Positions 42,712 to 53,699 of a stretch of DNA of 64,000 nucleotides are shown here, piece by piece. The stretch covers positions 4,681,973 through 4,745,972 of the forward strand of contig WBVU01000003.1 of NCBI GenBank assembly GCA_009192285.1, given 5' to 3'. The notes beneath the pieces are model-generated. The model did not search any database, was not told the DNA's origin, and was given only the letters and a program-made list of their open reading frames with translations. A program made the position numbers and the translations under genes. Every line of letters starts with the position of its first letter. Positions within the stretch are counted from its first letter, which is position 1. This DNA is from Morchella semilibera (lineage: Eukaryota; Ascomycota; Pezizomycetes; Pezizales; Morchellaceae).

Positions 42712-44677
42712 TGTTACAGGCATGAGAGAAGGAACCCGAAGACTACAAAAGGAGGACCCTTCCCACGTTATTACGCTAAAAAGTCTCTATGTCCCGCTGG
42801 GCGCGCCAGAGAGGCACGGTGTTGCCAGTATTGAGCCCAGTGCGGAGTTGCGGAATCCCTAGTTAACGAACCTGTTTTCGACCCCTGAAATAACCCCCGG
42901 AGCGTCAAAGCGCCGGCACAGTCGCTCAGGATACCGGTGGGTACATGAGGGGGCAACAGTGCGAGTTTGGAGTCAATCGGACCATATTTGATCGAATGGC
43001 AAAGGTCGTAAGGAAGCTCACACTGGTGGCGCCTCTGGGGAAGGTAAGACTACCCGACTCCTCCGGTACCGATCGTTAGCAGTCCTAATGTTGAGCTATG
43101 CTACTTGGTGATAGGTAACGATGTCGGGAAAGAGTTGGCGAGCGAAGTCGAGCCCGGTACCGGGACGTCATCAGGTAGGCTAACTTCGAAGACTCCTCAT
43201 GACCACTGACGAAGGCTGAGTGCATGCAGCGAACGGGTTACTATCCATAACCGGGATAGAGCGTGAGGGACATTTGGGAATAGAGATCAGGGGTATTGTA
43301 GATGGTGGGATAGATTTGGCGTTTGGTTGTCTTGGCGTATTTTCAGAGTCTTCGGGGTCTCGCACTTGTTGTTTGTAGTTATAATGTTTAGTCCGCGTGA
43401 CATTTGCGCGGGATATAAATACTGTGTCATTCTCCGACTTTGTTGAAGGAATCAGCGACGAAGAAAGAGTCTTATCGATATAACAACTTATTAGGGTGTC
43501 GCACCGGACTATCGGAGTAGTACTGTAAAGAGCTCGGAGTCCGAAACGCTAACTGCAAAGGCAGAAAGGAACGGGGTCACTTCAGTCTGAACGTAACTAG
43601 AATCTCCGCGGTCCGATGCTAGTCCGACGAGTATAGAAAGTTGTTTAGATTGGGGTAATGCTAACACGAAGATTGGTTCAAGTAGATACTTTCAAGGATC
43701 ACTAAGAGCGTCTAGAATAGAGGTAATAGATTTATATCGTTAAGACTCTTTCTTCGTCGATGATGATTTCAACAAAGTCGGAGAATGACACTGTATTTAT
43801 ATCCCGCGCAAATGTCACGCGGACTAAGAACTATCGTTACAACAAATATGTGGGAGACCCAGAAGACCCTGATAATTGCCAAGGAGACCAAACACTAACG
43901 CCAATGTTCCCAACGCCTTTTAAATCCCTCATGTTACATCGCGCTACTGCATGCACTTATTTTTTCGTCAGCGGGGAAGTGCCGGAGTCAGCCTACCGGA
44001 TAACTCCTTAGTACTGGGCCTCGACTTCACTCGCCAACTCTTTCCCCGCATCGTTATCTATCACTAAGGAGCATGGCTCAACATTAGGACTATCAACGAT
44101 TAGGTACCGGAGGTGTCGGGTAGTCTTACCTTTCCCTGAGAAGTCACCAGCGTCAGCTTTCTCAAAACCTTCGCCGTTTGATCAGTTTTGGTCCGATTGA
44201 TCCCAAACTCGAACTGCTGCCCCCTCATATACCCACCGGTGTCCTGAGCAGCTGTGCCGGCGCTTTGACGCTCCGGGGGTTATTTTGGGGTCTAAAACGT
44301 GTTTTTTAACTAGTGATTCTGCAACTCCGCAATCTGGCCCATACTGGCACCACTGTACCTCTCTGGGGCCCCAATTGGGAGTTCAGTAGCATAGGGAGGC
44401 TTCGCTGGTCTTCCTGTCTCCAAATCCCGTAACACAACTATTACTTTACGCTTTATACTTTGTCTTCAAGAATCTACCAAGTGACTTGGAAACTCCACCT
44501 CGAACCACCTTCGTATTTCAGGACCGTTTGCATACGGAAGGGACTAGCATCGAGCGATCGAGACTCTAGGCTGGTTAAGACTGAGGAGATCTTGTTCCTT
44601 ACTGCCTCTGCGGTTAGCGTTTCAAACTCTAAGCTCTTTACTTGACTACTCGGGTTGCTTGGTGTAACCTCCTAATA
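42712..44677 (+). mobile_element. Solo LTR-F in LINE ORF1, carrying an inverted LTR-F
   Basis: TGTTACAGGCATGAG...GTAACCTCCTAATA with a perfect CAAAC duplication (42707-42711 and 44678-44682). Without the inner copy it is about 1015 bp, as in the copy at 26605. Confidence 0.9.
43489..44434 (-). mobile_element. Solo LTR-F nested in LTR-F
   Basis: The inverted copy starts TATTAGGGTGTCGCACC and ends CCCGTAACA, 946 bp, with a perfect CAACT duplication (43484-43488 and 44435-44439). Confidence 0.9.
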
Positions 44678-45885
44678 CAAACATTGAAAAAGCTATGAAA
44701 GAGGTTGATTCCAGTGTGGTATCTATCGCAATGGAAGAGACATGGTTCAAGCTTGCAGTACATGGCATCAATCTTGAACACTATCCTGACAACGCTCAGG
44801 GAATGGAAGACCTGAGAAGCGAAATCCACGAACTCAATACCGGAGTTACTCTAGCTACCACACCTAGATATATGACACACTCCGAAAAGAGAGTAGGAAA
44901 ATCTCACAGTTCAGTTATGATTGCTGTCAGCAACAAGTCATCATACAATGCCATGCTCTCTAGGGGGATTCGAATCTTCGGACAAGTATACAGAGCCACT
45001 GAGTACCATACATCAAGACCAACAGACCAATACAAGAACTGTCAGAAATTTGGACACAGCTGGCAGAGATGCGCAACCAAGGACAGCCCTGTGTGCTCTA
45101 TCTGTGCTGCCGGACATACTAGTCAAAACCATCTCTGCCCTCAATGCAAGGTTCAGAGCAAGAGCTGTCCTCACTTCCCACCAAAATGCGCCAATTGCAA
45201 AGGACAACACCCAGCCTATGATCCTTCATGTCCTTTTAGAAATTGCATCATCCAACGGCTCAACAATGAAGACAGTGAACAGGAGATGCTATGATGGGGA
45301 CACAACCTAATCCTCACAGAGTGCGAATTTTTCAACATACTTGCGCAAGATCACAAAACTGCATGATTGGATTGCTGCACTCAGTCTATGAGACAGCAGG
45401 CATAGTTATAATTCAGGAACCTTTTGTTATGCCTGACATGATTGCAGATTCCTGGACATCAATATCACACTCCTCCTTCGATAGTATCATTCCCACATCA
45501 GATCGACAACCAAGAACACTCATCTTCATCATCAAGACACACCTCAATCTCCACCTCATCATTCTACCCAAATCAGATATCGTCAAAGATCCAGACTTAC
45601 AAGCAACAGAGATATCAAGCCCCTCAATAACTGCCCTAATATTTATAATGAAGATCCACCTGGACACAGCAATGAACCCTATACAGTGGGGAGAGTATTA
45701 GTTAATATTCAAGAACAATCATAGCTAGAGACCTTAATTGGTATCATCCATGGTGGAACTCAGCAAACCGTACACCAAAAAGCCATGAAGCATTGGTTCA
45801 ACTTCTGGAAACTGGAAACTTCACTATCATCAATGAACCAGACCTCAACCTACCACTATAGAACTGGCACTGGTACCTCAGTTCT

Positions 45886-46381
45886 TCTAACAGGACAGGG
45901 TCGGGGTCAGGAGCGAGGCGGGAGCAGGAACAGGGAACAAGGACAAGCCTGAGGACAGAGTCGGCTCAGGATACACTGGAGTCGAGACATGTTCGGGTTC
46001 AGATTCAGGTTCAGGTTCAGGGATAGGGCGAGCACAAAGGGGCCAAAGCCAAAGTTATCAATTGCTAACAAGAAGAAAACATTTCCTAGAGAGGTAGAAA
46101 CATAGGAAATAACGAGTACTATATATACAACTATTTCCCTACACCGATGACTCATACCATACAATCTCATAGAAACCAACAGACTCCCGTACCACCCATA
46201 TTATTCTTAATACCACTACTTCTATCCCGTTACTACCCAAACTTTCTTAGTGCTTACATTCTATTGCCCGACATCCTTCCTAAACCATCACTCTACATCC
46301 GATATTGACCGATACTATCCGACAATCTTGTTCTAGAGGCGCTATATCGGAAGTCGAGGTGCAGGAGGCGGATCAGTAATA
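45886..46381 (-). mobile_element. Solo LTR-C in the LINE endonuclease
   Basis: About 496 bp. The reverse complement starts TATTACTGATCCGCC and ends CCTGTTAGA. Flanks GTTCT (45881-45885) and GTTCG (46382-46386) are a 5-bp duplication with one change. Removal restores GTSVRDLAFAS. Confidence 0.82.
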
Positions 46382-46937
46382 GTTCGAGACTTAGCTTTTG
46401 CATCTGCAGCAGTCAACATACTCCCTTCGAATTTGGCTCTTGATGAAGAAGCAACAACAGGATCAGATCATTAAGTAATTCGATTTGATCTTGTATCTGA
46501 TTCAATTGAATCAGTACCTCCCCCTTCAACTGAACGGTTCAACTGGGCCAAGGCAGATTGGGAATCCTTTCAAACAATGCTTACAGATCTCTCTCTAAAC
46601 TCAGCCTTTCGATGGAATTTCCTTCACTCTCATCCAAATGAACAAAACCTAGAAGCAGGAGCCATCCTACTTCTGGAACTTATAGCCACAGCAGCCGAAC
46701 GCAATGTTCCTATCAGGAAATCTTCTCCTCGATCTAAACCATGGTGGAGTGAGGAGATCACAGGACATAGATGACATATGAAAAGTGCTCTAAGAGAAAT
46801 TGGAGAGGTCTCCAATGATGCACCAAAGATTCAGATCACACAGATCGGAATACTTCAAAAAGTATCAGAAGAGCTAAAGAGTCCCATTGGAACAGCTTTC
46901 TTGAGAACGCTCAAGGAAAAAATATATTCACAGCCTT

Positions 46938-47522
46938 CAGAAGGACTCGAGGAGTACAGTTACGCGATGAGGAGACCGACGAAGACAGGAACAACACCGG
47001 GCAGGTACAAGCAAAGGCACCGGCAAAGGCAAAGGCAAGGCCAAAGGCACAAGGACGCAGGGCAGGGAGAGTGAGGACCGGATGAACCTCAATGAGAACG
47101 ATGAGAGGTACTATGAGTTTTCCTCTTTCTAGAGGACAGAGTCTTTGGTACGAGAAGCTATGGCTTGGAGATAGGAGTAGATTCCGATGTACCGAAATAA
47201 CAGGAAGACGAGATAGAGAGAAAAAAAAGAAAGAACTAAGGAAAACATCTAACCCCGCTATTTAACACTCTCCCTCCACCAGTCCGCTATGACTCATACG
47301 TCAGTTCCTAGAAGCCCACAGAAACCCGTCGCAATCACACCTCATATTCTTCCCCACCATCTCCGCTATTTACATTACAAATCCATCACGCCATTGAACC
47401 TCCCCGAACCAAATGACGACAACTTCCTTTAGCACACCTCTTCCTCGCTTAACCATTCCTAAACAATCACAACAGCGCTTCGACTACCAAACCCTCGGGA
47501 CTGATGCCAAGACGCCGGGACA
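46938..47522 (-). mobile_element. LTR-A in the LINE, truncated at one end
   Basis: Inverted LTR-A starting at CAGAAGGACTCGAGGAG, so about the last 55 bp of the LTR are missing. It ends GACGCCGGGACA and abuts LTR-E directly. Confidence 0.82.
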
Positions 47523-47924
47523 CAGGGGGGCGTTAGGGGTGTAGCTTCATTCCGCAAGGTGCAGAGTAGTAACATCGATACTTCCTGTACGGAGGATGCA
47601 TGAGGTAGGTATTGGGTAAAGGGGCAGCGATAGTCGCTAGTGAGGTAGAGATTATGAGATATATTGATAGATAGATACAGAAGATGTTGTGTGAAGTGAA
47701 AAGGGAAAGGAAGAAAGTACAGGAGTAGGCGCCGTTGCCTCTCTTATATATCCATTGCGCTATCGACAAGCCTGACTCATACCTTCGTGTAACTCTGACC
47801 AAGACTCACTCCTTTATGTAACAGAAACCTATAGAACCTTTTCTGACTCATCTCCTCCTCCTAACGCACAGTAATCCTAGCCTTGCTAGTCCTTCTAGTT
47901 ACTCGATCCTGATGAATCCATGAA
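47523..47924 (-). mobile_element. Second LTR-E copy, adjoining LTR-A
   Basis: About 400 bp, similar along its length to 3371-3768 (AGTACAGGAGTAGGCGCCGT, then TTATATATCCATT). LINE RT resumes immediately after it. Confidence 0.7.
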
Positions 47925-50618
47925 ATCATGACCGCTGGCTATCACCTACATATTTGGAGAGAAGCCACCATTTTTATTCTAAAAAAGCCCAACAAACCAA
48001 ACTATTCTATTCCAAAAGCGTTTAGGCCAGTCTCCTTGCTTAACTGCTTAGTAGGCAAGGTACTGGAAAAAATAATGGCTTCAAGACTTGCATACCTAGC
48101 GAAGAGATACAATCTACTCCACCAGTGGCAGATTGGGGGAAGACCAAAGAGATCTGCTGTGGATGCCTGCATGCTGATAGCAAGCATGGTGGATCGAACA
48201 AAGAGAAGAGGAAAGATCGTTTCACCACTGTTTATGGATGTTAAAGGAGCATTTGACAATGTATCCAAGGACAGACTCATACATACGGTGAAGGAAAAAT
48301 TCCTGCCCGCTCAAATAGTCAGATGGATAGACAAGCTCCTGAGGAACAAGAGAGCTTTACTAGCCTTTGATAGACAACGAGAACCTCTGTCAACAATACC
48401 AACTTGAATTCTACAGGGAAGTTCAATATCACCGATTCTTTTTCTTCTCTACTTATCACCACTGTTCGATATTTATCAACACCAATTTTCTCACAAACAA
48501 ATACCCAGCTATATTGATGATATTGGCATGAGAATAATGGGGAAAGATGAGAGCTCAAATTGCGACACTTAGAGAAAATAGTATAGCTAGCTGTCACATG
48601 AAGTGAAGCTAATGCTCTGGCATTTGACAAGCCCAAAACAGAACTACTTCTCTTCCACAACAAACGAATTACAAACATTCTAGATACAGCCAAAGTCAGA
48701 ATGCCTGTTGGTACTCTAGTTGAGGCCAGGGATACATTAAGATAGTTTGGTGTTTAGTTTGATAGGAAATTATCCTTCAAAAATCATGTCAAAACTAAGG
48801 CGGCTTCAGTTATGAGGGCATTTCTTGCACTTGCCAGGATGAGAAATACAGAGAAAGAGCTAAGCCAGAAAGCTCTCGGACAGTTCTATCAGGCCTGCGC
48901 CACTACAATTAATAATTTAGGTGCAGAGGTTTGGTGGAATGGACAGATAGGATATAAGACACAGCTTTAGAAGATTCAAAACAATGCGATGAGAAGGATC
49001 ACTGGCGCTTTCAAAACAACACCAATATCAGCACTCCAAGCAGAAATTGCACTACTATCCACAGAAATCAGGCTTGACCTCTAACAACAGAAATATACTC
49101 TACGCATTCTTAGTATGCCAGCCACCCACCCTATCAGCACCTTCAGCCCAAATCTTTTTCCAAGTACACAGGAATCAGGAAGAGGGGAAGAACCTACAGC
49201 TACCTCATGATACTCTGCTATTGCTAGGCCACAGTATCGATCCAGTTCACACCGGATCCTAAACAAAGTCGGCGATTGGATTCAACTTCAAAGTCTGGTG
49301 GAGAACATAGATACAATTGTCTATCCCACATGGCATCAGAATATCATAGACATCCAGATTGATACGACAGACAAAGATATAACAGCACAAAACTATAGAC
49401 AAACAATTCAAGGCAATTACAACAACCTACACTGTTTGGTATTCTATTCTGATGGATCCCTAATGGAAGGAAAGGCTGGGGCTGGAGTCATTGGCATTAG
49501 AGGCAACAAAATAGTGGTGCAGCAATTCTACTACCTTGGAAAAGAGATGGAAGTCTTTGATTGCAAACTTTACGCAATAGCTCAAGCTACACTGCTTACC
49601 CGGAAAGAGATCAGAAATTCACGTTACTCCACAGTTGATGTCTGGATTTATTCAAACAACCAGGCAGCGATACGGAGAATGAAAAAACTGGAAGCATTCC
49701 TAGGCCAACATTGAGTTCAACTAGCAAGATCAAATCTACTGGAACTTGAAGCACTAAACATCAAAACACATATTCACTGGGTACCAGAACATATGGAGGT
49801 GGATGGCAACGAACATGCAGACAAGTTGGTAAAAAGAAGGGCACAGGGTGAAAGGGTCAAACCAGATGCAAGGGTATCAATCACCCATTTGAAGAGGAAA
49901 ATCAAGGAGCAGCCTATGGCTACTTGGAGGGAAAACTGGAAAACTATAAAGAAAGGAAGGAGCTACAGAGATGCTCCCTCCTCCAAGATGTCTGCACCCC
50001 TTCGTCGAAACATATCAAGAAATCTTGCAAGCACAATTACCCAAATGCGAACAGGCCATGAATACACCAAATCCTACCTATCCAGAATACCAACAATAAA
50101 CATTGAGACAGCGAAATGCAGGTACGGGTACTTACAGGAAACCCCAACCCACCTACTACCTTACTGCAAACAACATTCACTATTAGAACTTAGAAAAGAT
50201 CTTACCGCTACAATCAAATCAATGCCCCTCAACTGGATGACTGCTATGTATACAGACAAAGGACTTCAGGCAACCATCGATAAATTCCTTCTACCATCCC
50301 AGATCGCCACTAGAAACTGGACACTAGGGCAGAGGGATGGGAATAGAGGAGAATACGTAGGATGGGGAAGACTTGAGGAAGAAGGAGAAATAGAAGGAGA
50401 AGGATAATTACCAAGTTGCTTAAACCTATCGTTATGAGCTGGAATGGAGAGGACAACATGAATAATATTCTTGGAAGCGGGTTGATGGGAACACGGCCAT
50501 GAGGAGGATTTCCTTTATGAAGGAAAGTATATGACCGTGATGATTGGGTTCTTTCTTTGTATGCCATATCCAGGTTCGGATGCAAGAAGTATTAGTAATG
50601 AATAAATAGATAAATAAT

Positions 50619-50921
50619 TACTCACTGAGAATGCATACATTCGTTAGACTTGCTTCTTATGATAGGATCTCTATCCTATTGGTCAAAAGACAGGTAGGTA
50701 CATTTGCAGTAGGGTATGGTCCTCATCTGCAACTACTTTCCTAGCACCGTAAAAGCTAGATTTCAGGAATGGCCCTGATCCTATAATACGCTTGTTGAGT
50801 ACTCTTACTCTTGACTGTTCATAGGGCTCTGTTAGATCTTTTTATTGATAATGAGAGAACAAAGATTTAGGCCTTCACCTCTCAACTAAATATTAGGGTG
50901 TAAGAGTAAGTATTGAGACAA
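50619..50921. other. Unassigned 300 bp after the LINE tail
   Basis: No coding frame or known repeat. TATTAGGGTGTAAGAG at 50891 resembles the end of LTR-F and may be a small remnant. Confidence 0.4.
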
Positions 50922-51204
50922 TGTAACAGAGTTACCGAAACACAACGTGATAGATGACAATAATGATGCAGAAGGACTCGAGGAGTACAGCCAGGAACAA
51001 CAAACACACTAGGCAGGCACAAGCACAGACACCGGCGAGAGCAAAAGCAAGGACAGAGGCAAACGAGGCATAGGGCAAGACGGGGAGGGTGAGGACCAGG
51101 TAAGGCCCAAGGGGAGCCTGAGGATAAGAAAAAACTATAGAGTCACTCCTTATGAAAGCGAGTTTGAAGATGAAGAACTATGGCTACGAATGGGAGTATA
51201 TTCC

Positions 51205-52151
51205 TATTAGGGTGTCGCACCAGACTACTAGAGTAGTACTGTAAAGAGCTCAGAGTTCGAAAAGCTAACTGCAAAGGCAGGAAGGAATGGAGTCACTTCA
51301 GTTTAAACGTAACTAGAATCTCCGTTGTCTGATGCTAGTCCGATGAGTATAAAAAGTGGTTTAGAGTTGGGTAATACTAACACGAAGATTAGTTCAGGTG
51401 GATATTTTCAAGAATCACTAAGGGCATATAGGGGTGGTAGATTTGTATCGTTGAGACTCTTTCTTCATCGATGATGATTTCAACAAAGTCGGAGAATGAC
51501 ACTGTATTTATATCACGCGCAAATGTCTTGCGGACTAAGAACTATCATTACAACAAGTATGTGAGAGACCCAAAGGACCCTGATAATGCCAAGAAAACCC
51601 AACACTAACGCCAACATTCACAACGTCTTTTAAATCTCTCATGTTACATTGCGCTACTGCATACACTCAGTTTTCGTTAACGGAGAAGTGCCGGAGTTAG
51701 GCTACCTGATAACACCTTGGTACCGGGGCTCGACTTCGCTTGCTAACTCCTTCCCTGCATCGTTATCTATCACTAAGGAGTATGGTTCAACATTAGGACC
51801 GTCAACGATTGGGTACCGGAGGTGTCAGGTAGTCTTATCTTTCCCTGAGAAGTCACCAGCGTCAGCTTTCTCAATACCTTCGCTGTTTGATCAGTTTTGG
51901 TCCGATTGATCCCAAACTTGAACTACTGCCCCTTCATATACCCACCAGTGTCATGAGTGGCTGTGCCAGTGCTTTGATGCTCCGGAGGTTATTTTCGGGG
52001 TCAAAAACGTGTTTTCAAACTAGTGATTCCACAACTCCGCAATCTGGCCCATACTGGCACCACTGTACCTCTCTGAGGCACCAATTGGGAGTTTAGTAGC
52101 ATAGGGAAGCTTTGCTGGTCCTCCTGTCTCCATTTTCCAAAAACCAGTAAC
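51205..52151 (-). mobile_element. Third LTR-F locus, inverted
   Basis: 947 bp, TATTAGGGTGTCGCACC...CCAGTAACA, similar to 43489-44434. The flanks no longer give a clear duplication, but the host LTR-A resumes on the right (GATTCTTCTATAAGATGAT). Confidence 0.85.
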
Positions 52152-52428
52152 AATGATTCTTCTATAAGATGATACCAGAAAGTTGAGACAGAGAGAAAAG
52201 ACTCGGAAAGCAAAGACTAAAGGAAAGGTCTATGCCCCCTATTTAACCTCCTCCTCTACCAGTCCAGTAATGACTCATACATCAAACCATAGAGTCCCCT
52301 AGAAATGTACTGACGTCATATCATGTATTATCCCCCACTATCTGCTCACAATCTATTACCAATTCTCTCTGCAATCGAATCATATAGAAAAAATTGATGA
52401 CACACCTCATCCCCGCTTAACATAACTA

Positions 52429-52803
52429 TGGTGCGGCGCGTCTTAAAGGTGACATGTTGGTATTTCAGCTGGAATAATCTTGGCTACTCCGAATGCTTTT
52501 GAACCAATTAGAGCATTGTAATCCAGCCACTTTATGGCTATCTTAGCCACAACTCTGTGGTGGAGGGGTATAAATAGTTATAATACTGTTCCACTTCACC
52601 AGGTCTTGGCGCTTTTTACATACAAAAACAGGTAAATGGCATCGCTAATAACTTTTTAATAAGACAAGATATCAAAAATCTATGAAGCCAAAATCTTTAT
52701 CATACCTATACCTACAATTTGGCTTCATAGATTTTTGATATCCTGTCTGGTTAAAAAGTTATTCGTAGTGCAATTTATGTCACCTTTAAGGCGCGCCGCA
52801 CCA
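52429..52803. mobile_element. TA-flanked hairpin MITE, 375 bp
   Basis: Terminal inverted repeats start TGGTGCGGCGCGTCTTAAAG and TGGTGCGGCGCGCCTTAAAG, with TA on each side (52427-52428 and 52804-52805). The right half (about 52653-52780) is itself a long palindrome with arms TATCAAAAATCTATGAAGCC and its complement around a loop of about 25 bp. It has no coding capacity. TA flanks suggest a Tc1/mariner-type source. Confidence 0.88.
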
Positions 52804-52992
52804 TATATCTCAACTTGTCTTAAAATGCTTCATCTACTAAACCATTGGGACTGATACCAAAATGCCAGGACAGTCAACTATCTTAGCGAATTTCAAAGTG
52901 ACAGTTTACAAAGGAATCTGATTAAGCAGATAATATAAACTTTTGGAGAAATATTACTAAACAGCCAAGCTGGTATCTACATAATATGTTGT

Positions 52993-53486
52993 TCTAACGG
53001 AATGAGGTTAGGTTCAAGGATAAGGGCAAGGACAGGAGCACATACAATGGTGGAGATAGAGACAGAGGCTTGGAAAGGTTCAGCCCTAAGTATACTTTAT
53101 GTCTGGGATGGGTTCAGGTTCAGGTTCAACAAGATGGGGACAAAGGGCCATGGCAAAAATATAGATTGCTAATAAAGTGAAGACGTTGCCTAACGAAGTG
53201 AAGTGAGAGGAGAGGCAAAGATCTGTATATATAACTATCTCTTCCACTGCTGACTTATTCAAAAGAAACCCATGGAAATTAACAGACTCTCAAACTGTTA
53301 CTACAATTCCTGATATCAATACTCCTATCCTGTGATTATCTAAATATTCTCAGCGCTTACATTATGTTTCTCTAGTACTCCTTCCTAATTTGTCACCTTG
53401 ATTCTAACATCAACGATTTCTATCTAATAACGTTGCTCCAAAGGTGCCTTGGCGGAAAGCGAGGTATAGGAGACTGGACAGTAACA
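52993..53486 (-). mobile_element. Third solo LTR-C
   Basis: The reverse complement starts TGTTACTGTCCAGTC and ends CATTCCGTTAGA, about 494 bp. It contains AGATCTGTATATATAAC and the GGTTCAGGTTCAGGTTCA repeats typical of the family. No duplication was found, and the copy is well diverged. Confidence 0.72.
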
Positions 53487-53699
53487 ACTAAGTAGTTTTG
53501 GCAACACAGCTCTCTCAACTTCCTTTTTACCTTCGTTTTTTTCGAACTTTACTGAAACATTTTTTGATAGCCTCAAATCACTATTTGGTGTCCCGACATC
53601 TTGGCATAGAACCCGATAGTTCGGTAGTGATTAATGGAATTAAGCTAATTGCGCTTACAATTAGGAAGGGATGAGGAAAGAATGTTGTAATTGGATTCT

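Larger units (their letters stand above)
41775..45294 (+). pseudogene. LINE ORF1 (Gag-like RNA-binding protein), broken
   Basis: The frame starts at MSEGVEQSLPSM and has stops at 42084-42086 (CGA to TGA type), about 42204 and about 42437. After the first frameshifted part, the stretch with LNLVQLRNTINRDLTI resembles the LINE gag core. LTR-F then interrupts at 42712-44682. The protein resumes at 44683 as IEKAMKEVDSSVVSI and ends with a Cys-rich CCHC-type knuckle array (YKNCQKFGHSWQRC, CSICAAGHTSQNHLC, CANCKGQHPAYDPSC). One Cys-Cys pair reads NCQKF instead of NCQKC. In relatives this protein coats LINE RNA and supports reverse transcription at the target. Confidence 0.85.
45291..50407 (+). pseudogene. 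LINE ORF2 (endonuclease, RT, RNase H), broken
   Basis: Starts MMGTQPNPHRVRIFQHTCAR inside the ORF1 stop. The AP-like endonuclease (IVIIQEPF, later GTSVRDLAFASAAVN) is cut by LTR-C. LTR-A and LTR-E follow at 46938-47924. RT resumes at 47928 (FRPVSLLNCLVGKVLEKIMA, FMDVKGAFDNV, and SYIDDIG at about 48508). RNase H begins at FYSDGSLMEGKAGAG (about 49440). The end has a Cys/His zinc motif (CRYGYLQETPTHLLPYC). Stops at 48599-48601, 48743-48745, 48755-48757, 48968-48970, 49208-49210 and 49712-49714 are mostly at expected Trp or Gln codons. Confidence 0.88.
41775..50618 (+). mobile_element. LINE (Tad/I-like), full ORF1-ORF2 copy with four LTR insertions
   Basis: Order on the + strand is ORF1 with zinc knuckles, then ORF2 with endonuclease, reverse transcriptase and RNase H, then a tail of AATA-type repeats (GAATAAATAGATAAATA, 50600-50618). 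Insertions are LTR-F at 42712, LTR-C at 45886, LTR-A at about 46938 and LTR-E at 47523. ORF1 and ORF2 overlap in ATGA at 45291-45294. The 5' limit is not defined. Nonsense codons are numerous and mostly C:G to T:A. Confidence 0.9.
50922..52871 (-). mobile_element. LTR-A split by LTR-F and a hairpin MITE
   Basis: Inverted LTR-A from TGTAACAGAGTTACCG to AAATGCCAGGACA. The flanks GACAA (50917-50921) and GTCAA (52872-52876) are a near-perfect duplication. The copy is old, judged by its many changes. Confidence 0.8.
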
